A DNA stretch of 59,267 nt, taken from Cytophagales bacterium (lineage in GTDB: Bacteria > Bacteroidota > Bacteroidia > Cytophagales > Thermoflexibacteraceae). The stretch covers positions 1-59,267 of the forward strand of contig JAAFKA010000025.1 of NCBI GenBank assembly GCA_013299115.1, in the 5' to 3' direction. The notes beneath the pieces were generated by a model. The model was not told the origin of the DNA, did no database searches, and saw only the letters and a list, made by a program, of their open reading frames with translations. The translations under genes were made by a program, and so were the position numbers. Below are positions 45,953-54,882 of this stretch, piece after piece (positions within the stretch are counted from its first letter, which is position 1; every line of letters starts with the position of its first letter).

Positions 45953-47212
45953 ATGAATATTTTTGATATGTTTTCGGCACAAACGGCAGATGCAACCACT
46001 ATGGAAGCAGTGCCTTCGCCCAAAGCTACATTGAGTAATAGACAGTTATTTTTAGATTATGTAGCCCAAACATCTGATAATCCTTTGCTACTCGAAATTG
46101 TAGCAGCCGAAGGATTGCTATTGAGGGGAATAGACGGACAGCAATATTATGATTTAATTTCAGGGATTGGGGTGAGCAATGTGGGGCATCGCCACCCCGC
46201 CGTAGTCAAGGCTATTCGCAAGCAGCTTAAAAAGTATATGCACCTCATGGTTTATGGCGAATTGGTGCAAGCCCCCCAAGCCAAGTTAGCTTCTCGATTG
46301 ACCTCTACTTTGCCCGCCGCCTTAGACAATGTATATTTTGTCAATTCGGGCAGCGAAGCCATAGAAGGGGCAATGAAATTAGCAAAGAGATACACAGGCA
46401 GAACCGAATTTATTGCTTACCACAAAGCCTATCATGGCAGTACGCAAGGTGCTTTGAGCCTAAACGGCGATGAATTTTTTAAAACAGCTTTTCGTCCTTT
46501 GCTGCCCGATATTCGGTTTATCAACTTTAACGAAACGGCTGATTTAGAGCAAATTACAGACAAAACAGCAGCCGTTTTTATAGAAACTATACAAGGCGAG
46601 GCAGGTGTGCGGGTGCCTGATGCAGCGTATATGCAGAGGTTGGCAGCACGTTGCAAACATCAGGGGGCTTTGTTGGTGGCAGACGAAATTCAGGCAGGTT
46701 TTGGGCGGACAGGCAAGTTTTGGGCATTCGAGCATTTTGGCATTACGCCTGATGTAGTGGTTTGTGCCAAAGGAATGGGCGGCGGTATGCCTATTGGGGC
46801 TTTCATAGCCTCCAAAGATGTGATGAGTGTGCTGAAAAACAATCCTTTTTTGGGTCATATTACCACTTTTGGTGGGCATCCTGTGTCTTGTGCAGCAGCC
46901 TTAGCCACGTTGAAAGTAATACAAAAAGAAAAACTCTACGAAAAAGCAGAGGCAAAAGCCGAATTGTTTAAAAAGTTTTTGGTACACCCCAAAATCAAAG
47001 AAATTAGAAATTGCGGTTTGCTGATGGCAGTCGAATTTGAGTCTTACGAAGTGCTGAAACCTATCATAGACAAGGCTATTCAGTACGGCGTATTGACAGA
47101 TTGGTTTTTGAATTGCAACAATTCTATGCGAATAGCCCCGCCTTTAACTATCAACAAAGCCCAAATTTCAGATGTTTGCGGCATTTTGTTGAAGGCTATT
47201 AATGAGGCTTGA
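45953..47212 (+). CDS. Class III PLP-dependent aminotransferase
   Basis: 419 residues. The fold type I signature is intact: NSGSEAIEGAMKLAKRYTGR (phosphate binding), VADEIQAGFGRTGKFWAFEH (Asp to the pyridine N) and VVVCAKGMGGGMPIGAF with PLP lysine K273. Members transaminate omega-amines such as acetylornithine, ornithine or 4-aminobutyrate to 2-oxoglutarate. No arginine or GABA pathway gene is adjacent, so I give no substrate or symbol. The N-terminal 25 residues (SAQTADATTMEAV) are probably disordered. Its stop codon abuts the stop of the convergent helicase gene with no gap. Confidence 0.93.
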   Translation: MNIFDMFSAQTADATTMEAVPSPKATLSNRQLFLDYVAQTSDNPLLLEIVAAEGLLLRGIDGQQYYDLISGIGVSNVGHRHPAVVKAIRKQLKKYMHLMVYGELVQAPQAKLASRLTSTLPAALDNVYFVNSGSEAIEGAMKLAKRYTGRTEFIAYHKAYHGSTQGALSLNGDEFFKTAFRPLLPDIRFINFNETADLEQITDKTAAVFIETIQGEAGVRVPDAAYMQRLAARCKHQGALLVADEIQAGFGRTGKFWAFEHFGITPDVVVCAKGMGGGMPIGAFIASKDVMSVLKNNPFLGHITTFGGHPVSCAAALATLKVIQKEKLYEKAEAKAELFKKFLVHPKIKEIRNCGLLMAVEFESYEVLKPIIDKAIQYGVLTDWFLNCNNSMRIAPPLTINKAQISDVCGILLKAINEA

Positions 47213-50200
47213 TTACCGAAAACTCCAATACCTCACATACTCCCAATTTTTTTCTACTAATTGCAAAGGCAAATAAGCCAAATATTCTTTGGCAGACAGC
47301 GAAGCAAAAAACAAATTATCGTCTGTCAAAAAAAGTTGCTTGCCCTTTGCCAAATCTGCAAAAGGTAAATTTTCGTGTAGAGTTTCAGCTTGATTATCAG
47401 GATTTTGCGGTAAATTTTGCAATAAATTTTGTTTGATTTTTTCTTTCAAATACCAATCCACCGTAGGCTGTTGCGTAGTGGGCAGTGCCTTGTTTTCTTT
47501 CCCTTGCGAAACTGTCCACGCATAATGTAGGTAGTGTTGCAACAATTTGACCCCTTCATTTTTCAGGTTTTCAGTTTGTAGTTGGTGAGGCAAAATACTT
47601 GCCACCACATAAATTTTTTGCTTTGCCCGCGTAATGGCTACATTCAACCTGTTTTGCCCTTTTTCCATGTTCAGCAGCCCAAACTGCATAGCCCAACGAC
47701 CCGATGCTGAAGGTGCATAACCCACCGAAAAAATAATAATATCTCTTTCATCACCTTGCACATTTTCTATATTTTTCACAAAAACCTCTGGTGCCAAAGC
47801 CAAACCCGACTCGTCTATGGTGTCTAAAATCAAGTTTTGTTGATGCACATTGAAAGTAATTACACCAATAGAAGTGCTGCCTTCGGCTTGCAATTTTTTT
47901 AGCAAAGCTACTACTTCCTTTGCCTCCACTTCGTTCTTATTTTTCTCCCAAACACCCTCCACTTTCAAATAATCTATGGCTGGTGTTGTACTTGCAAAGT
48001 CTTGACTATCAGGGATTAAACGCAAATGATTGTTATAAAAAATTTGATTAGAAAAAGCAATCAACGAATTGAAACGGCTGCGGTAATGCTCACGCAAGGC
48101 ATACACAGGCAAATAACGACTGCCCAAATCTAACAAGGACTCCACCTCCAAAGCCAGATGTTCCTCCTCATCTTGGTCTAAATTTTCCTCCCAACGAGGT
48201 CTATACAAGTCAAACGGGGCTAATTGTTGGCTGTCGCCTGCAATAACGGCTTGCTTGCCCCGATACAAAGCAGGAATTGCTTTTTCGGCATAGCACTGCG
48301 AAGCCTCATCAAAAATTACCAAATCGAACAAGGGCTGCAAGGCAAACAAAGTAGATGCCGTTTCGGGAGAAACCAACCAACAAGGTAGCAAATCAAAAAT
48401 CTCCGTTTCGAACTGCCCCAACAACTTACGCAAGGGAAACCAATGTCGTTTTTTGCTTACCTGATGTTTCAAATCTCGATAAGTTACTAAGTTACCTAAA
48501 CGATTGATAATGAGGGTTTTATAACTTCTCTCACGCAATTTTTGCAGCACAATATCCCTCGACAATTTGCGTTTTTCTATCACATTTTTTTGCAATAAAT
48601 TTTCCCACTGTTCCATTTTAAAACCAGACACAGCCCGCAAAATAGGAAAGTGATTTTGCAAATAAGCCAACCACGACTGCCGAATACTGCTGGCACAATA
48701 AGCAACTAATTTTTCATACTTTCCAATACTTTCCAAGTCTTTTAGACTTGGAAAGTTTTTTAACTTGATACTTTCCAAGTCTTTTAGACTTGGAAAGTTT
48801 TTTGACTTGATACTTTCCAAGTTTGATAAACTTGGAAAGTGTTTTTCAAAATATTTTTCTCCCTCTTTAACTAATTGATTTTGAACAGGTTGCCAATTTT
48901 TTTCTAATAAATCTATTTCGCAAAAAGTAGCAAAATTAGCACGCAACGAAGGTAGCAAGGCTTTGGTGAGCCAATTTGCCTCGTCTTTTTTGGCGAACAA
49001 AATTGCTAATTGTGCTGGCGACAAAAAAGACAACCACATTGCATAATTGGTTTCAAATTCCTCTAAACAAGCCACCAACTTTACCAACAATTCAGTAAAT
49101 GAAGCAAAAGTATAGTCGGCAAGAGGCACAGCACCAAAAATATTTTGGAGTTGCAGCCAAAGTTTTTTGTCTGCTAAGGCTTTGTCGTAGCAAGAAAACC
49201 AAAGCACAAAATCCTGTTTGTCAATGCTTTGCGGTATATTTTCCAACCAATCTATCTTGTCCACTGCCACCGCCAACTCCTCTACCGACAAAGCCAACAA
49301 CCACTGCTGCGAAACTAATTGGTTTTTAAAATCTTCTAAATTTTGCCTATTTTGTATCTTTTTTGCCAACAAAGCCAAATCATCAGGTGTAAAAAGCAAA
49401 TGGTGAACTGCTGCCAAAGCCTTTAATTTTTTCTTGTCTTTTGAAAACAAATTCCAATGCCAACGGTCAAAAAATTTAGTTTGGGCTTGTTGGTAAGTGG
49501 CAATGATGGTCTGCCAAGTTTCCCAACTTACCTCATTTATCCGATACCTCGAAGGTATCGGATAAGTCGTTGAATTGTCCTCATTTATCCGATACCTCGA
49601 AGGTATCGGATAAGTCGTTGAATTTTCCTCATTTATCCGATACCTCGAAGGTATCGGATAAGTCGTTGAATTGTCCTCATTTATCCGATACCTCGAAGGT
49701 ATCGGATAAATAGTTTCAGGAATATTTGCAATTCCTTCGGGTTGCTCAAAGCAAGCAAACAACTGTTGGCGAAGTTGAAACAACCAATCCAATTCTTTTT
49801 CGGTGTGGTTGCAAACTTTTTGGAAGTGCCTAAAATCCACTACTGTTTGCAATTTTTCGGCAAGCTGTTTAATGGCAGGTAATTGCTTTGCAAACTCAAA
49901 AAAATCATTCCATTGCAGTTTTTTGTGCAATAATTGGCTACTTTCTTGGGTGAGGTTTTGCATTTTTTGCACAACGGCAGGCAAAAGTTCGAGCAAAGGC
50001 TGCAAATCTTTGGGCTGATAGGCAGCAAAACTGTTGCGAAGTTGCCAAAACTCTGCTAATTCTTGCCCTGTTTTGGAGTCGGCGTGCTGCTGTTCGAAAT
50101 AATCCAAAACTTGTTGGTGATATTTTCCCCAAAAACCAACCTGCTGCAAAAATTGTTGGTGATGTTGCCAATGAAAGCAAGCCGTATGTTGTTCAATAGC

Positions 50201-51604
50201 AGGAACATAGCCAAAAGGTTGTTCAAAATCCGTAGTCAAATACAATTCCTTTGCACTGATGCCTGCCACCGAAGTATCGAACAAAGCCTGCTTGTATTGG
50301 GTAATTTGCAAAGCTGTTTCTGCAATTTCTCCACTCAACTGTTCAAATCTTTTGGAGGCATAAGCCGTATCAAAACTTTCATTTTCTTTTTGGTAAACCG
50401 CCAAATTTTCTATGTGCGTGAGAATTTGCTGAAAAATTTTTGCCCTATCTGCCTGTATGTCATGCACTAAGGCTGCAAAAGGAGCAAAGTTTTTTTCTGC
50501 CAGCCTTTGGTTTACTACGTCTAAGGCTGCTCTTTTTTGGCAAACCACCAACACTTTTTTGCCCTGTGTCAAATTATCTGCTATCAAATTGCAAATTAAC
50601 TGCGACTTCCCTGTGCCAGGAGGTCCCTGCACCACTGCGGACTTGCCCTGCTTTACGGCTTGCAAAGCCTGTTCCTGCGAAGCATCGAGGGCATAAGGAG
50701 CTACGAGGTTTTGCTCTTGTTGTTTTAAATTTTCCAAATCCAAAGAACTCAAACTTTCCAAGTCTTGAAGACTTGGAAAGTTTTGCAAATTTTCATTTAG
50801 CTTTCCACTCAATAATTCCTCCAAAGTCGGCAGGGCAGAGTCGGCAAGGAGTTGGTCGTAGTCGGGCATGAGATAAGAGTCTGCAAGGGGAAACACACCC
50901 AACACAGCTTCGGGCATGAGTTTGAGTTTGCCTGTTTGGTGCAGGAGGTCAAAATCCTTTTTGGTGTGGCTTTGAAAATAATGTAAGGTATTGGTAAAAA
51001 TTTCTTGATTAAAGTGCAAATCTATGGGACTATTTGCCAATAAATGGTACAAAGCCGTATGAAAAACTTGCACGTCTTGGCTACTTTCCTCAAAATCGTA
51101 GTCTAATAAGTCCGTAGGCAGTGGCACTTGATTGTAGTGCGTATAAGCCAATAAAAAAGTAGTATTCCAAATAATTGGCTGATTTTCAATGGTTTTCAAC
51201 AGCCATTGCTTATTTTCTATTGCCAAATTGACAGGAAAAAATAGCAAAGGGCATCTCACCAGCGTATCGTCTATCATTTTGCCCTGCACAAAAGGATAGC
51301 CTACATACAAGTTTTTTGCCCCTCTTTCCTCCTGAATAATTTGTGCAGTTCTATAAATTTTGTGTAAGGTATTTGCAATTTTGTTATTATTTTTATCTCT
51401 ACTATCCACCACTTCGCACAAAGGAATTTTCTTTTTGCGAGCCAATAGTTGCGTGATGAGGTGAAAAGAAGGTTGGTTTTGCACAAAATCCAAGTTGTGC
51501 AGGTCTAAAAAATACTGCTCTGCCAACCGCAACAAGAGCAAACTTTTGTTGCTGGTGCTAAGGTTGGTCAGTCGTTTTTGGTAAATTTTCAGTAGTTTTT
51601 GCAT
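47213..51604 (-). CDS. SF1-family helicase with DUF4011-like N-terminus
   Basis: 1463 residues. The N-terminus (about 1-130: KRLTNLSTSNKSLLLLRLAE, later KNLYVGYPFVQGKMIDDTLVRCP) resembles DUF4011-type helicases. SF1 motifs follow: Walker A QGPPGTGKSQLICN (about 331), Walker B LVIFDEASQC (about 1100), GDSQQLAPFDL (motif III), NVQGDERDIIIFS (motif V) and RLNVAITRAKQKIYV (motif VI, about 1320). It probably unwinds or translocates on DNA or RNA. Three translated palindrome arrays interrupt it (residues about 274-284, 631-691 and 921-959), all between motifs. The ATG lies 3 nt after the stop of the first nuclease-like gene, so they share a transcript. Confidence 0.9.
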   Translation of the reverse strand: MQKLLKIYQKRLTNLSTSNKSLLLLRLAEQYFLDLHNLDFVQNQPSFHLITQLLARKKKIPLCEVVDSRDKNNNKIANTLHKIYRTAQIIQEERGAKNLYVGYPFVQGKMIDDTLVRCPLLFFPVNLAIENKQWLLKTIENQPIIWNTTFLLAYTHYNQVPLPTDLLDYDFEESSQDVQVFHTALYHLLANSPIDLHFNQEIFTNTLHYFQSHTKKDFDLLHQTGKLKLMPEAVLGVFPLADSYLMPDYDQLLADSALPTLEELLSGKLNENLQNFPSLQDLESLSSLDLENLKQQEQNLVAPYALDASQEQALQAVKQGKSAVVQGPPGTGKSQLICNLIADNLTQGKKVLVVCQKRAALDVVNQRLAEKNFAPFAALVHDIQADRAKIFQQILTHIENLAVYQKENESFDTAYASKRFEQLSGEIAETALQITQYKQALFDTSVAGISAKELYLTTDFEQPFGYVPAIEQHTACFHWQHHQQFLQQVGFWGKYHQQVLDYFEQQHADSKTGQELAEFWQLRNSFAAYQPKDLQPLLELLPAVVQKMQNLTQESSQLLHKKLQWNDFFEFAKQLPAIKQLAEKLQTVVDFRHFQKVCNHTEKELDWLFQLRQQLFACFEQPEGIANIPETIYPIPSRYRINEDNSTTYPIPSRYRINEENSTTYPIPSRYRINEDNSTTYPIPSRYRINEVSWETWQTIIATYQQAQTKFFDRWHWNLFSKDKKKLKALAAVHHLLFTPDDLALLAKKIQNRQNLEDFKNQLVSQQWLLALSVEELAVAVDKIDWLENIPQSIDKQDFVLWFSCYDKALADKKLWLQLQNIFGAVPLADYTFASFTELLVKLVACLEEFETNYAMWLSFLSPAQLAILFAKKDEANWLTKALLPSLRANFATFCEIDLLEKNWQPVQNQLVKEGEKYFEKHFPSLSNLESIKSKNFPSLKDLESIKLKNFPSLKDLESIGKYEKLVAYCASSIRQSWLAYLQNHFPILRAVSGFKMEQWENLLQKNVIEKRKLSRDIVLQKLRERSYKTLIINRLGNLVTYRDLKHQVSKKRHWFPLRKLLGQFETEIFDLLPCWLVSPETASTLFALQPLFDLVIFDEASQCYAEKAIPALYRGKQAVIAGDSQQLAPFDLYRPRWEENLDQDEEEHLALEVESLLDLGSRYLPVYALREHYRSRFNSLIAFSNQIFYNNHLRLIPDSQDFASTTPAIDYLKVEGVWEKNKNEVEAKEVVALLKKLQAEGSTSIGVITFNVHQQNLILDTIDESGLALAPEVFVKNIENVQGDERDIIIFSVGYAPSASGRWAMQFGLLNMEKGQNRLNVAITRAKQKIYVVASILPHQLQTENLKNEGVKLLQHYLHYAWTVSQGKENKALPTTQQPTVDWYLKEKIKQNLLQNLPQNPDNQAETLHENLPFADLAKGKQLFLTDDNLFFASLSAKEYLAYLPLQLVEKNWEYVRYWSFR
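48728..48841. repeat. Three tandem 42-bp palindromic repeats in the helicase gene
   Basis: Units start at 48728, 48770 and 48812. Each has ACTTTCCAAGTCT and its complement around TTT (third unit varies: ACTTTCCAAGTTT, GAT). Translated on the minus strand as FPSLKDLESIKLKN. A single copy of the same element lies at 50752-50782. Confidence 0.93.
49531..49710. repeat. Four tandem 48-bp palindromic repeats in the helicase gene
   Basis: Units start at 49531, 49579, 49627 and 49675. Each has TTATCCGATACCT and its exact complement around CGA (13-bp arms) plus a 19-nt joint. Translated on the minus strand as TYPIPSRYRINEDNST. Confidence 0.95.
50752..50782. repeat. Single AACTTTCCAAG palindrome in the helicase gene
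   Basis: Perfect 15-bp arms (50752-50766 and 50768-50782) around one G. Same element as the array at 48728-48841; encodes FPSLQDLESL and nearby residues. Confidence 0.9.
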
Positions 51605-51607
51605 CGG

Positions 51608-52318
51608 TTACTGCTCATAAGCTGCTCTCAATCTTGTGTCTAACAACCACCGAAATTTGCGGAGAATAGCTATGATTTTGAGCAAATCATCTTTTTTGGT
51701 GCAGGAAAAGGTATCGGAAACACAATAAGTTTTGCCTTCCATGATGATAAAAGTCCAATGCTTTCCTACCATAGAAACACCATATAAAGGCAGTTGAGCA
51801 TTTTTATTTTTGACTTGGGCTATCAGAAAAGACTGTAAAAGCTGTGCCATCGGCTCTCCTGTGGGGTTGAGTTCTGGCTTATACTCGTGAAAGTGAAAAT
51901 AAGGCACTTGCAGCAAATTCAACAACCCTTTTGCCATCATAAAATCTGCTTTGACTTTTAACTTCATACCCTCAACGGTTGCCTCCGTTATTTTATCAAA
52001 AAAAGTTACTAAGCCATTACCTGCTTTTAAATTCCCTAAATCTATGATATAAGCAATAAATTTCATTTTTAAGTCTTCCTCACTCCAACCCGCAATTTGT
52101 GTCAATGCTTCTTTATATTTGTCCTCAAAAATAAACTGTTCCACTACATTAAACTCTGGTGGTTGCACATCTAACCATTCTTGCATAAGTGGCGTTTGGT
52201 ACTCTACAATTCGAGTGAGTCCAAATGACAAAACCAATTCGGCTTCTTTTTGAAATTGCCAAACTTCTTGATTTTTTTCCAACTCATCATTGTTTACCTG
52301 TTGTTTTTTGCGTGCCAT
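51608..52318 (-). CDS. Putative PD-(D/E)XK nuclease, paralogue 1
   Basis: 236 residues. I know no named family, but the core fits a PD-(D/E)XK fold: D125 (KADFMMAKG), then E145-x-K147 (FHFHEYKPE), then Q159 (PMAQLLQSF). The rest has LYGVSMVGKHWTFIIMEGKTY and an all-helical end KIIAILRKFRWLLDTRLRAA. The last 120 residues are nearly identical to paralogue 2, while residues 33-75 differ strongly. It ends 3 nt before the helicase ATG and is preceded by a 67-bp spacer copied between paralogues. A role with the helicase in DNA processing or defence is an inference. Confidence 0.7.
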   Translation of the reverse strand: MARKKQQVNNDELEKNQEVWQFQKEAELVLSFGLTRIVEYQTPLMQEWLDVQPPEFNVVEQFIFEDKYKEALTQIAGWSEEDLKMKFIAYIIDLGNLKAGNGLVTFFDKITEATVEGMKLKVKADFMMAKGLLNLLQVPYFHFHEYKPELNPTGEPMAQLLQSFLIAQVKNKNAQLPLYGVSMVGKHWTFIIMEGKTYCVSDTFSCTKKDDLLKIIAILRKFRWLLDTRLRAAYEQ

Positions 52319-52385
52319 AGTCTTCGTGCTATTTATAGGTTAAAGGTAAAAAAATTGAAACTCAACAAATAGATTAATCATATTT
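52319..52385. repeat. Duplicated spacer between nuclease paralogues
   Basis: 52319-52385 and 53097-53164 are the same sequence apart from one extra A (starting TCTTCGTGCTATTTATAGG). Upstream of paralogue 3 only the first part is recognisable. The spacer and the coding ends are conserved while the N-terminal coding region is not. Confidence 0.9.
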
Positions 52386-53096
52386 TTACTGCTCATAAGC
52401 TGCCCTCAATCTTGTATCTAATAACCACCTAAATTTGCGGAGAATAGCTATGATTTTGAGCAAATCGTCTTTTTTGGTGCAGGCAAAGGTATCGGAAACA
52501 CAATAAGTTTTGCCTTCCATGATGATAAAAGTCCACTGCTTGCCTACCATTGAAACACCATACAAAGGCAATTGAGCATTTTTATTTTTGACTTGGGCTA
52601 TAAGAAAAGACTGTAAAAGCTGTGCCATCGGCTCTCCCGTTGGGTTGATTTCTGGCTTATACTCATGGAAGTGAAAATAAGGCACTTGCAACAAATTCAA
52701 CAACCCTTTTGCCATCATAAAATCTGCTTTGACTTTTAGCTTGATACCATCAACAGTTGCCTCTATAATTTTGTCAAAAAAAGTTACCAATCCATCGCCT
52801 TCCTCTAAATGCCCTAACTCCAATACATCAGAAACAAATTTCACTTTGAGGTCTTCCTCACTCCAACCAGAGATATTGAAGGCTAAATTTTTAAACTTTT
52901 TGTTAAAAATATATTCCTCACCACTGTCAAATTGTGGTGGTTGTACGTCTAACCATTCTTGCATTAAGGGCGTAGATTCATTGACTAACTTAGTCAAATT
53001 AAACGACAAAATCAGTTCTGCTTCTTTTTGAAATTGCCGAACTTCTTGATTTTTTTCCAAATCATCATTGTTTATCTGTTGTTTTTTGCGTGCCAT
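52386..53096 (-). CDS. Putative PD-(D/E)XK nuclease, paralogue 2
   Basis: 236 residues, the middle copy. It keeps all candidate catalytic residues (D125, E145-x-K147, Q159) and the first 28 residues, and differs from paralogue 1 mainly in about residues 33-75 (TKLVNESTP against TRIVEYQTP; FDSGEEYIFNKKFKN against FNVVEQFIFEDKYKE). It is followed by a 67-bp spacer almost identical to the one on its other side, so the copies arose by tandem duplication of a 778-779-bp unit. Confidence 0.7.
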   Translation of the reverse strand: MARKKQQINNDDLEKNQEVRQFQKEAELILSFNLTKLVNESTPLMQEWLDVQPPQFDSGEEYIFNKKFKNLAFNISGWSEEDLKVKFVSDVLELGHLEEGDGLVTFFDKIIEATVDGIKLKVKADFMMAKGLLNLLQVPYFHFHEYKPEINPTGEPMAQLLQSFLIAQVKNKNAQLPLYGVSMVGKQWTFIIMEGKTYCVSDTFACTKKDDLLKIIAILRKFRWLLDTRLRAAYEQ

Positions 53097-53164
53097 AGTC
53101 TTCGTGCTATTTATAGGTTAAAGGTAAAAAAAATTGAAACTCAACAAATAGATTAATCATATTT

Positions 53165-53875
53165 TTACTGCTCATAAGCTGCCCTCAATCTTGTGTCTAA
53201 TAACCACCGAAATTTGCGGAGAATAGCTATGATTTTGAGCAAATCATTTTTTTTGGTGCTGGTAAAAGACTCAGAAACACAATAGGTTTTGCCTTCCATT
53301 ATCACAAATTTCCATTTTTCGCCAACCATAGAAACACCATATAAAGGCAGTTGAGCATTTTTATTTTTGACTTGGGCTATGAGAAAAGACTGTAAAAGCT
53401 GTGCCATTGGCTCTCCTGTGGGGTTAAGTTCTGGCTTATATTCGTGGAAGTGAAAATAAGGTAATTGCAACAAATTCAGCAAACCTTTTACCATCATAAA
53501 ATCTGCTTTTACTTTTAGCTTGATACCCTCGACGGTTGCCTCTATAATTTTGTCAAAAAAAGTTACCAATCCATCGCCCTCCTCCAAATGTCCTAACTCT
53601 AAGACGTGGGCAACAAATTTCATTTTGAGGTCTTCCTCACTCCAACCAGAGATTTTATCTACTACTTCAGTAGATTTTTTATCAAAAATGTACTGCTCTC
53701 CTACATTAAATACAGGATTTTCTACTGTTGTCCACTCCTGCATCAGCGGAGTTTGGTAAGTTGTAATTCGTTTCAAGCCAAAAGTAACAATCAGTTCGGC
53801 TTCTTTTTGAAATTGCCGAATTTCTTGGTTATTTTCCAACTCGTCATTGTTTACCTGTTGTTTTTTGCCTGCCAT
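53165..53875 (-). CDS. Putative PD-(D/E)XK nuclease, paralogue 3
   Basis: 236 residues from the ATG at 53875; an in-frame ATG at 53947 would add 24 residues absent from the other two copies. It starts MAGKKQQVNNDEL against MARKKQQ in the others. It is the most diverged copy: FVIMEGKTYCVSESFTSTKK and AELIVTFGLKRITTYQTP differ, but D125, E145-x-K147 and Q159 remain. It is first in the run and so probably carries the promoter of the operon, although none is evident. Confidence 0.7.
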   Translation of the reverse strand: MAGKKQQVNNDELENNQEIRQFQKEAELIVTFGLKRITTYQTPLMQEWTTVENPVFNVGEQYIFDKKSTEVVDKISGWSEEDLKMKFVAHVLELGHLEEGDGLVTFFDKIIEATVEGIKLKVKADFMMVKGLLNLLQLPYFHFHEYKPELNPTGEPMAQLLQSFLIAQVKNKNAQLPLYGVSMVGEKWKFVIMEGKTYCVSESFTSTKKNDLLKIIAILRKFRWLLDTRLRAAYEQ

Positions 53876-54095
53876 AGTCGTCGTGCTATTTGAGGTAAAG
53901 ATACGATTTTTTTTGAATAAAAAAATACGTTTGTCAAAGTTTTGCAACCCTCAACAAACGTACTTTTTACCAACTAAGTGAACAAATTTATTTTTTTTAA
54001 ACCAGAATCTTAAAAATAAAGCCGTATTCTATTATATTTGTTTCAGGTTTGCTTTTCCTATTTGAAACAAGTAACAGGTGTAAATTTACAATTTT

Positions 54096-54476
54096 TTACA
54101 GCAACTTATTTTTATCATGTTGTCTAAAAAAAGCATGGGGTAAGCCCTCTGAGTCTAACGCAAAGTAAGGTTTTTGCTGCCCTTCTGCTACATAAACAGC
54201 TAATATACTCTTTCCTTCCTCCTCAAAAATTTCAAACTCCACTGCCAAAGGTGGCGAACAATATTGCATCGCTTGTTCTATCACAAATTTTTCTTCTTCA
54301 GGGTCTATACCTATCAGTTGCTTGTGGTCTGTAACACCAATCAAAATAGTGCCACCTTTGGTGTTGGCAAAAGCAACCAAAGTACGTGCTACTTTGTGGG
54401 CTGCTATAGTCTGCTTAAAATCTAAGGTTTCAGATTCGCCAGCCCTCAACAACAGTTGTAAGATTTCAGATTTCAA
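54096..54476 (-). CDS. AlbA_2 (Schlafen-type) domain protein
   Basis: 126 residues, just one domain. GESETLDFKQTIAAHKVART at 13-32 and ANTKGGTILIGVTDHKQLIG (about 37-56) are the AlbA_2 (divergent AAA_4) core; the end EGQQKPYFALDSEGLPHAFF fits the last strands. The domain occurs in regulators and in Schlafen-like nucleases with roles in DNA or RNA binding. It is short, with no helix-turn-helix or nuclease partner. It lies 220 bp upstream of paralogue 3 on the same strand, so a link to the nuclease-helicase run is possible but not shown. Confidence 0.85.
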   Translation of the reverse strand: MKSEILQLLLRAGESETLDFKQTIAAHKVARTLVAFANTKGGTILIGVTDHKQLIGIDPEEEKFVIEQAMQYCSPPLAVEFEIFEEEGKSILAVYVAEGQQKPYFALDSEGLPHAFFRQHDKNKLL

Positions 54477-54540
54477 AACAACTAATAGTTAGGTAGCAAA
54501 GATAATAAATTGCTTGCAAATACTAATTCTTAATTTTTAT

Positions 54541-54571
54541 TTGTTATTTATTTTTATTTTTTTTATCTTTG
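54541..54571 (+). promoter_or_regulatory. Promoter of the small lipoprotein gene
   Basis: TTG (54541-54543), 20-nt spacer, TATCTTTG (54564-54571). The ATG at 54655 is 84 nt downstream. A strong fit to the phylum consensus. Confidence 0.65.
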
Positions 54572-54654
54572 TAAGAGGTACAATAATTGCTTTGCTGTTT
54601 AGAAAAATAGATAAAAACCTATTTACTTTGTTGGGCAAGTAAAACAAAAACGTC

Positions 54655-54840
54655 ATGAAAAAATATATCATATTCCTCGTTGCTATTTTTTGTTTGAGTA
54701 TATTAGCGGGCTGTAATAATTCTGTGCGAACAGCTTGGACACCTTACAGACCTGCTTATGGTAAGCATCAAAAGAAGAAAAAATTGGAAAGAGTAAGAAT
54801 GGGAACTACGCCACTTACAAAAGGCAATCCTACACATTAA
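54655..54840 (+). CDS. Small basic lipoprotein
   Basis: 61 residues. KKYIIFLVAIFCLSILAGC is a lipoprotein signal with the lipidated Cys at residue 20. The mature 42 residues are basic (GKHQKKKKLERVR). Its promoter is strong and a hairpin (54883-54915) follows it, which supports a real, separately transcribed gene. The family is unknown to me. Confidence 0.7.
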   Translation: MKKYIIFLVAIFCLSILAGCNNSVRTAWTPYRPAYGKHQKKKKLERVRMGTTPLTKGNPTH

Positions 54841-54882
54841 AGATTAAAAAAAGTTGTTATTTACTTAGCTGCTTTTATGCTT

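Noticed and set aside
49531-49710. Regular repeats resembling a CRISPR array (also 13804-13970, 48728-48841 and 58948-59267)
   Set aside because: The stretches between palindromes are themselves nearly identical, three of the arrays lie in open reading frames, and no cas gene is present.
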